Shown here: piece after piece, positions 57,435-64,000 of the stretch | How the letters are laid out: each line of letters opens with the position of its first letter | How positions within the stretch are numbered: position 1 is the stretch's first letter | Source: Hyphodiscus hymeniophilus | Taxonomy: Eukaryota > Ascomycota > Leotiomycetes > Helotiales > Hyphodiscaceae | Assembly: GCA_016508695.1 (NCBI GenBank) | Contig: VNKQ01000005.1 | Location: 62,001 to 126,000, forward strand | DNA length: 64,000 nucleotides | Reading direction: 5' to 3' | The notes under the pieces: model-generated | Told to the model about the DNA's origin: nothing | Database searches by the model: none | The model's input: only the letters and a program-made list of their open reading frames with translations | Program-made: the position numbers and the translations under genes

Positions 57435-58071
57435 TCTTGATTGATATGATTTTATTGTGCAGATAGGAGTGGCGGGTGCCAGTCTCCTGAGAGTTCTAAT
57501 CATAAGTGTAGGATTTGTTGATAGGACATTGAATTGGTGGTATCATCTTCGAACGCGGATTTGACTGGTGTGATACCGGTCACGTGATGAGACTTGTTGC
57601 AGCGCACATAACTGGCTCCACCACGACATCTGTCGGCTTCAATAGACACTTCGGTGAAACATTGATAATGAAAGTGCTCAAGTTGTGCTTATGATGCATA
57701 GCTGAGTTTTGGTCGAGACCGAGCTGGCGCAACAGCGCTGAGATCTTAAATCTATATGCTTGCAACTCGAATTAGGACATCCTTGATGTAATAGAGACAT
57801 ATTTCAAACCAGAGCATTGGCCCAGCTCGAATATATTGGAGTTTCGTCCACAACGAACTACGGTAGGTACCTTATTGAGTTGCCATCTGGTGCATGTCGA
57901 GATCACGCTTTGTCATCAAGCGAGGAAACCACTGGTGCGGTCAAGGTCACGAGACCTTCGCTCGCAACGTAAGGATCAACTAGCGCCACTGCATTATCAC
58001 TTTTATCTCCGCTTCCGACCATACCCACCTATCTTTGAACAACCCAAGATACGATACAGAGCAGCCAAGCT
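57435..58071. promoter_or_regulatory. Divergent promoter region
   Basis: 637 bases between the Nudix-eIF2B gene (minus) and SF3B6 (plus); both promoters must lie here. A GGTCACGTGATGA string at about 57577 contains the CACGTG palindrome. No gene is supported. Confidence 0.45.
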
Positions 58072-58686
58072 ATGAGTCGAGGCGGTAAACTTGCACCCGA
58101 GGTCAATCGGTATGTTCTACAAATTCCTGGGCGGCCAGACTTGAAGCATGGGTTGATTGCTAATGTCTGTGCAACAGAGCTTTGTTCGTTAAGAATCTAA
58201 GGTATGCCCGTCCCGGCAGACTCCCATCGATACATCAGAAGATACTCGGCGGGCGCTAAATCATGGTGGATGATACTGACTCTGGGCAGCTACAACGTTA
58301 CGGTCGAAGAGTTATTCGATCTCTTTGGCAAATTCGGCCCCATCCGGTATGTGCATCACAGGGCACCTTACGACTTCGAACAGAACCCAATACTGATTTA
58401 TATCATAGACAAGTCCGCCAGGGAATCGCCAATAACACAAAGGGGACGGCATTCGTCGTCTATGAGGACGTCATGGATGCCAAGATGGCCTGCGATAAAC
58501 TGAACGGGTTCAACTTCCAAAATCGGTATCTCGTTGGTACGCACCCCTCAGTTGTTACCCGCCACTTCTGCTTACATGCCAACAGTCCTATATCACCAAC
58601 CAGACAAGATGCTCCGATCGAAAGAGGACCTAGAAGCACGCAAAAACGATTTAGAGCAGCTCAAAAAGCAGCACGGTATCGAGTAA
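58072..58686 (+). CDS. SF3B6: Splicing factor 3B subunit 6 (p14/SF3b14a), RRM protein
   Basis: A U2 snRNP SF3b component that sits near the pre-mRNA branch-site adenosine. Five exons: 58072-58109, 58178-58201, 58290-58346, 58409-58536 and 58586-58686, giving 115 residues (human p14 is about 125). The protein runs MSRGGKLAPEVNRALFVKNL, SYNVTVEELFDLFGKFGPIR, QVRQGIANNTKGTAFVVYED, MDAKMACDKLNGFNFQNRYL and VVLYHQPDKML. The RNP2 (LFVKNL) and RNP1 (KGTAFVVYE) motifs of the RRM are clear. The end is a Lys/Glu-rich helix, LEQLKKQHGIE. Exon 2 is a 24-nt microexon (ALFVKNL), and nearly half the gene is intron, a high density for a 348-nt coding sequence. Confidence 0.94.
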
Positions 58687-59593
58687 CATAAGGACGGGCC
58701 CACGGGATCATCACGACTCCGACAAGACTTGCAGACCCCACCAGGTCTCGTGAGCCCGTCGTCACAGTCCAGGCGGAAGGACAGTGCTCGAGATACAATA
58801 ACTCGACATGGGAGTAAGGGACAAGGGCGCAAAACATCTGCTTCTTCGGGGGATGCTTCTCCACCAACATCCAGTGGTTTTCTTAGTTTTGTACGTGGCT
58901 TGTTTCCGGCTCGGCGTTGATATGGGACTTTGCTTTGGTGAACATGGTTGATGGGGATGGTTTTTGCCTGGCTCTACAGCCTACGGCGGGAAATGGCTAA
59001 GGATGATTTCCTTTTCTTTCACGAAAACGCAGCATGGATTAAGGCTTGCAAATTGACATGCCGGCTGTTATGGCCTGGCCAACAACGATTCTTGATGACT
59101 CTACTTGAAAGTGTTATGTACCACCCTTGCTTCAGATCTGAACTCATCGTCAACGTAGCCACCACGGCTCGCTATTACACCAAGTGCGAATTGTCTTGTA
59201 ATCAGTTCCTAACACTGAACTCAGAGCCAATAAGAAATGAACTATCCGCATATCATAGTGCCGAGCCATGCAGAGACATGTCCCACGTGCCACCAAGTAA
59301 GAGCTTATCGCGGCTAGCAAAGGTGGAAGAAGCAGCCAAAGCCAGCCATAGAGAAGCCATGTAGCATTCCCTTGCCCACTCTTCGATCTGCGCCTTCTCC
59401 TGCAAGTCATCACCTTCACTGTGGTAAGGCGGAACGGGCAAGTACTTATGAGTCCCCTAATCCCCACGCCGCCCCCTCCTCTACCTTTCTCATCAACACC
59501 AACTCGCTCCGCATCAACCTCACCGACAACGGTACTTCACAACACCAACCCATCTACAACCTCTCTGTAAAAGAAACAGACCCATCCGCCAAC
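58687..59593. other. Intergenic, with 5' leader of the Cys-rich peptide gene
   Basis: 907 bases. A Ser/Arg-rich open frame at 58729-58920 directly after SF3B6 has no family support and is read as 3' UTR. The last 150 bases before 59594 are strongly pyrimidine-rich and CAACACC-rich, the style of a highly expressed gene leader. Confidence 0.5.
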
Positions 59594-59730
59594 ATGCACG
59601 GCTCCGATTGTCCCAAGTGCGGTGCCTCGGGCCAGGCCGATAAGACCTGCAGCTCTTGCGGTGCTGTACGTACCCCTCTTACCCCGCCCCATGAACAGAG
59701 CTGATGATGCTACAGTCCTGCCCGGTCTAA
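59594..59730 (+). CDS. 29-residue cysteine-rich peptide (metallothionein-like pattern)
   Basis: A very small gene in two exons: 59594-59665 and 59716-59730, with a 50-nt GT-AG intron. The product starts MHGSDCPKCGASGQADKTCS and continues SCGASCPV. The cysteines are C6, C9, C19, C22 and C26, with two CxxC pairs, as in small zinc-binding or metallothionein-like peptides. ATG 59594 is the first ATG in the frame and has A at -3 (CCAACATGC). The leader upstream is pyrimidine-rich. Splicing is supported because it adds a further cysteine and a clean stop (SCPV), whereas read-through gives a Pro/Thr tail without cysteine. Metal binding is inferred from the pattern only. It would be missed by most gene callers. 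Confidence 0.6.
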
Positions 59731-61185
59731 ACCATAACTCCCTACCTTCCTCGATCCTCTATGCTTTGCGCGGTATAAGCTGAGGACTTCACATATCGAG
59801 TAGGGCGGTTTTTTTTGGAGTGCGGCGGCGGTCGTTGACGTCTTTCGAACGGTATGCTTTTGCGTTGTTTCGTGCTTGATGGTTTGATTGTGAGTTGGGA
59901 AGGAAGATGGCATAGCGGAGGGGGCGCGGGTGGAGCAGCTGTTCATGCCTTTGGGGTGGGCGTAGGGTGGAGGTTTTGGGATACATGGCTTGTTGGCTGG
60001 CTTCTTTTGCGCTGATTTGGGACCGGTGGTGATGAGGCATGAGTTATGAGGATTATGAATACAATCGCCTTCACTTGTTCTGCATTGCCATGTTGTCTTA
60101 ATAAGTATTCTATCACTGTACGACACAGTCATTGCATGTCATCCCATTCCGTTAAATAAAGTACGCAGTGTCCGCTACTAAATACACTCTGTTTCTTCTG
60201 ATGGTCCTGATCTTTGAGGTTATCCTAACCATTATTTTTCAGGAAAGGTCATTTCTCTATATCAAAACTAGTAACTATCCATACTCGAGTATCGGCTTGA
60301 AGCGACATCCTTGTGGAACATGCTGGTCAGCTCGACAACAGATCTCAAGTGCCTCACGGATATTCGTTCGTCAAGCATCTATGAGAAAACTTTCTCTTGG
60401 TACTCGAGTATCAAAGCTGTGGGTGCACATATGTACCAACGCCTACTAAATGGCAGCTTTTCCCGTCAATGCGAGAACTTGACCTGACGGTCAAGCAAAT
60501 GAGGAGTAGTGGATCTTTATGGAGTATCATTTTGTTGAAGGTACTGCAGAGGACGGTCATGTGATCTGTACACTTGGCAGCAGTATTCCATACAATCAAG
60601 AGAATACTCCGATTTCCCATCAATTCAGTGCAATGCAATCGTTATCTCCTCTTTTGTCGTAGTAATTAACTCCCTCGAGGTGATCTCACGAGGCAGTGGG
60701 AGTAATGTATGCCAAGCACGTGATCACTGTAGAAAAGGATGCGATTCCTTGGTCGATGTTGTCTCAGGATGGTCATACGCCAAACCTGCAGCAACTTAGC
60801 CACACGCAGCGGCAGGATCACCACCACACCTCCTCAGGACAGGCTGCCTGATTCGAGCATGTCATCGTCATAAGACTCTCCTGTCCCCGAATACCTTCAC
60901 TTTCGACCTTTTTAATCTCTGCAGACCTTCTCTTCTTATGAATACGTTCGACTGGACGTTGATTTATACAACAGCCTCATGCGTCATACATAAGGTACCT
61001 GAGATAAGATACATCTCCACTGGCTCGAGACAACCCATGAATCAGATCGAGACATCCTCCACGATATCTTCCTCCAAACCTCCACCGACCTCACAAGCTT
61101 GCGAAAAGCTCATCATCAGCTCCAGCGAACATAGCAGATCAGATATTCCGACTCTCTCTCCGCTACAAAGTCATCGATCTAGCTA
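59731..61185. other. Intergenic
   Basis: 1.45 kb. The first part is the 3' flank of the peptide gene. The last 250 bases are CT-rich and the likely leader of the STIMATE gene (open frame 60938-61186 ends just at its ATG). No gene or RNA feature was recognised. Confidence 0.5.
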
Positions 61186-62542
61186 ATGCGACCTCCTCCA
61201 GGCTTCGAGCCTGCACTCACCTCTCTGCTCGAAAATGGGTCCCCAACAACTCTCCTCTCTTCTGCGGTAGCAACAGCCTCCTCCCTCATGCTTATTGGCG
61301 TCGACACCCCTTCTCAAGCCTTGTCCTCCATCGTCGCAATCTCAACTGCCATCGCCACTCAAGCCGGCAAAGATGAGCCCAAGCCAGACAACGGCGAATG
61401 CGAACTGCTTGGTCCCTTTGCAATCGTTGTCCAAGGCGCGCTGGGAGCGCTTGCTTTGCTCGCACTCGTCTACAAGCGATGGAGGGAACGGCCGCAGAGG
61501 CCGGTCAAGATATGGTTCTTCGATGTTAGCAAGCAGGTTGTGGGAAGTGTGTTGTTGCATATTGCGAACCTGCTCATGAGTATGCTATCTAGCGGGCAGC
61601 TTAGCATGAAGATTAATGCCAGCTCTGTCAGTGGGAGACAATTGGGAGCGCTGGCTATTCTTGGAGCAAGAGGTGTCGATGTGCAGGGGAAGTACACGCC
61701 AAACCCGTGCAGCTTTTATTTGTTGAACTTAGCAATTGATGTGAGTCTATCCGTCCCTTATATTCTATCCTATGTGCTATATTTAGCCTCCTACATTTGG
61801 TACGAGATATGATGCCGATAACGTTCTTATCTAGACAACAATCGGCATTCCAATCTTGATCATTCTCCTCCGCATCCTCACCGCACTCCTCATCCACACA
61901 CCCTTCGGACAGCCACCGCAATCAATCCAATCCGGCAACTATGGTAGCCCACCACGGGCAGCATGGTGGATGAAACAATCCTTCATCTACTTCATTGGCC
62001 TGATGGGCATGAAACTCTGCGTTTTAGTAATCTTCCTCCTCGCACCATGGATCTCCCGCGTCGGAGACTGGGCACTACGCTGGACTGAAGGAGACGAAGC
62101 TCTCCAAGTGATCTTCGTCATGCTCGTCTTCCCAGTCATCATGAACGCAACACAATATTACATCATCGATTCCTTCATCAAGAATCAAAAGCCAGAACAC
62201 GAATTGATACCTGATGACGATGATGAGATCGATGATGAGGGTGATTTCAGAGAAGATCCGAGTAGTAGCGATGATGTCCTCTCTACGGATGAGGATGCAG
62301 AACTCGCCGCCAAGGGAGATGCCGAGGGAAAGAAAGTCGCTGTAGAGAGAGTCAAAAGGAAGAGTGAGGGTAGTGGAGTGGGCAGTCCAAGAGAACCGCG
62401 CCTGTTTACAGGAAATAAGGACTATGATCCCATGTATGACGGGGAGAATAGTCCGACTGTTGTGGGGAGTTCGAAGAGTGAGAGGGAACGACTGGTACAC
62501 ACAGGGGATAGTGACGATGAGAGACCGGACTCTTTGAAGTAG
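61186..62542 (+). CDS. STIMATE-family (vacuolar membrane protein domain) polytopic protein
   Basis: Fungal relative of human STIMATE/TMEM110 and of yeast YNL115C-type vacuolar membrane proteins. Two exons, 61186-61740 and 61835-62542 (94-nt intron), give 420 residues. The start ATG directly follows an in-phase stop. Helices: LLGPFAIVVQGALGALALLA followed by YKRWRERPQRPVKIWFFDVS and KQVVGSVLLHIANLLMSML, the family core. NPCSFYLLNLAID is joined across the intron to TTIGIPILIILLRILTALLI, and two later helices (FIYFIGLMGMKLCVLVIFLL and VIFVMLVFPVIMNATQYYII) follow. The C-terminal ~115 residues are acidic and Ser-rich (DDDDEIDDEGDF) and probably cytosolic. In animals STIMATE works at ER-plasma-membrane contacts with STIM; fungi lack STIM, so the role here is unknown. 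Confidence 0.88.
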
Positions 62543-63701
62543 GTGTCTGTCTGCCTCTGTTGCTTTTAAGGCGCTGGGATGTAAGAATCTGTTCATATTA
62601 TCTGGATATTAGTCCTTCGATCAGAGTTGGAGTGGAGTTCAGGTTAAGTGCCTTCACCTCTGTACGGCTTGTGGCATTGGCGTTTCTGGGAGCACTTTTT
62701 AGCATTTGCATATTTGCAAGCGGTAGCGAAAACTCAATGAAAATCATGCCTCTCAGTTTGGGTTTCTGCGTTTACCCAGTTCTCTCTTTGACGTCCAATC
62801 CTATCACTGTTGTTCCTCCCCCTATTGCCTCGCACCTCCTCTTTCTGCTTATTTGAAGTGGCAAGTTCCGGACCATCGATCTTTTCTACCTCCTCATTCA
62901 CAAAGTCATCAAAAGTGCATAAGTCGATAGAATTACTTGCTTAGTATCCCCGTTTCTGTCTTCATAGTAAGGAAGCCATGCCATTAAAGTTTCATGAAGA
63001 TAGACAAGAACGTCTCACTTCTCTAACACCTTACCCATCAGCCCCACGCGGTCCCCGAGACTTCAGTGCTCAATATCCCAAAAGCATACGCCACGTCTTC
63101 GAGAATACACCAGATTGAGAAAAACTTCAAACTCTTATCTCTGATCAGGTAGGAAGCTTGAGCTCTTCGTATTTACTTTACCATCAGCCTTGCAAGTTGC
63201 ATCCAACGGACCCGCCTTCCTTCCCCATCTCGAGTCTCGAGCTCCCCTCGATCGGGTCTCCATGCAACGTATCCACCGTTTATCTCATCTCACCTCATCT
63301 CATTGTAACGGGAGGAGGGGTATTTATACCTAGCTTAATCGTAGACCCAAGATCAGCCATTGGCAAACTTTCTCGTTCGAGCTCGCTCGGGAGTTTAGCA
63401 TTGGAGTTGGAAGGACCAGAGCATGAATCACGCTGCGCAGATTTTCAGCATAGGGCATTATCGATAGCGAGGATAACGGCAATCCCTTGGATTGGCAATA
63501 CGAGAATGAGAATGTGATGCGCTTTGTCGGGGGGCTTGTCGCTGTCGAGGATGTTGTCGCTGTTGAGTGACATTTCGCTGTCGACTCTTCCATAATTATC
63601 AGCCTTATGCTCGCGGCTTTGGGAGAAGTTCAAGTTTTATCGACGTGTATCGTAGGCTTCACCTCCTCTTCTTCTTCGGCGCTACCGTGGCGTTGAGCTT
63701 C
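62543..63701. other. Intergenic
   Basis: 1.16 kb with no supported gene. Open frames here are short and Ser/Leu-rich. The sequence runs into the hexamer repeat at 63702. Confidence 0.5.
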
Positions 63702-63740
63702 GGCTTGGGCTTGGGCTTGGGCTTGGGCTTGGGCTTGGGC
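63702..63740 (+). repeat. GGGCTT hexamer tandem repeat
   Basis: About 6.5 copies of GGGCTT, perfect after the first shortened unit. Runs of three G at 6-base spacing give four or more G-tracts on the plus strand, enough for a G-quadruplex in principle. It ends abruptly at a (TAT)n stretch. Confidence 0.9.
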
Positions 63741-63892
63741 TATTATTATTATTATAACTAACACATAATATATTAGCTAGTAATTAGTATCATTAAATAT
63801 AAGACTTATAAATAGTATAAGTTTTTAATATTTAGATTTCGATAATTTTTTAAGTAATTATAAAAAAGACTTATAAAGTACTTTCTTACCTT
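63741..63892. repeat. Extremely AT-rich block
   Basis: About 150 bases that are close to 90 percent A+T, starting with a TAT microsatellite. The string AAGACTTATAAA occurs at 63801-63812 and again at 63866-63877. Such blocks in fungi are often RIP-mutated repeats, transposon edges or isochore boundaries. No transposase frame is visible within the window. Confidence 0.7.
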
Positions 63893-64000
63893 CCTGGGCT
63901 GTATCTTCCCTGTGTGTGATCTTGTCCTTGTCGTCTCCAAACAGGTTATCCTCCAGCGTCTTCGCCTTCTTTGTGGAAGTTGGCGTCTTCTCATTTTTGC

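Noticed and set aside
58729..58920. Ser/Arg-rich ORF directly after SF3B6
   Set aside because: Lies where the 3' UTR is expected; no family match and no independent promoter space.
59150..59467. Minus-strand ORF with a hydrophobic segment upstream of the Cys-rich peptide
   Set aside because: Overlaps the pyrimidine-rich leader; the hydrophobic run is the shadow of plus-strand composition.
1..64000. CRISPR arrays, bacterial operons, riboswitches, tRNA or rRNA genes
   Set aside because: None seen. The genome is eukaryotic, and scanning by eye for tRNA A/B boxes (GGTTCRANNCC) gave no convincing match; a tRNAscan run would be decisive.

Overview
This window is nuclear DNA of a filamentous ascomycete (Pezizomycotina). 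The gene content and protein style fit Leotiomycetes best, but that class-level call is an inference. Most genes carry one to six short introns of about 44 to 110 nt with GT..AG ends and CTAAC/CTGAT-like branch sites. The spliced products are typical fungal proteins: an eisosome protein, a STAND-type N-terminal domain, GH15, DUF2985, a GPI-anchored secreted protein and F-box-like proteins. All exon boundaries were placed by eye from reading frame, splice signals and family conservation, so they are models rather than transcripts.

Layout. 1-2502 is the 3' two thirds of the RNA polymerase I second-largest subunit. 3.9-5.8 kb is a secreted tyrosinase. 7.3-13.1 kb holds two minus-strand genes: a PIL1/PilB-type eisosome protein and a 1066-residue sterol-glucosyltransferase-like enzyme with a Vps13/Atg2-like tail. 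14.3-15.6 kb is a DUF2985 membrane protein. 15.6-24.3 kb is gene-poor and looks eroded. It has short relics resembling a nitrilase and a sugar transporter, a short-chain dehydrogenase broken by one extra base, a small conserved-looking gene, an intact aldo-keto reductase and an unidentified minus-strand gene. 24.3-26.6 kb is a fungal STAND-type N-domain gene with two apparent frameshifts.

27.2-31.6 kb returns to housekeeping genes: DPM1 and UTP18, divergent from a 486-bp spacer, then a MetX-like alpha/beta hydrolase. 32.4-41 kb carries, all on the minus strand, a CxC zinc-finger protein, an F-box-like protein, an MFS transporter, a membrane-associated SDR and a GPI-anchored protein. 41.3-44.4 kb encodes a bifunctional pseudouridine-catabolic enzyme (PsuG-type glycosidase plus PfkB-type kinase). 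45.6-48.2 kb has two neighbouring F-box-like genes that look like old paralogs.

49.2-51.2 kb is a triose-phosphate/nucleotide-sugar type transporter and 52.5-54.9 kb a GH15 trehalase/glucoamylase-like enzyme. 55.8-57.4 kb is a Nudix plus eIF2B-like fusion and 58.1-58.7 kb the splicing factor SF3B6/p14. 59.6 kb has a 29-residue cysteine-rich peptide split by an intron, and 61.2-62.5 kb a STIMATE-family membrane protein. The window ends in a GGGCTT hexamer repeat followed by a very AT-rich block, perhaps the edge of a repeat-rich region.

How the genes work together: the window is mostly a syntenic mix of unrelated core genes. The only stretch that could have been a functional cluster is 17.4-22.4 kb (nitrilase-like relic, transporter-like relic, broken SDR, intact AKR), which reads like a secondary-metabolism or detoxification locus in decay. 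Points deserving most attention are the likely split start codon of the eisosome gene, the glucosyltransferase tail, the Nudix-eIF2B fusion, the 29-residue Cys-rich peptide and the GC-AG intron in the broken SDR.
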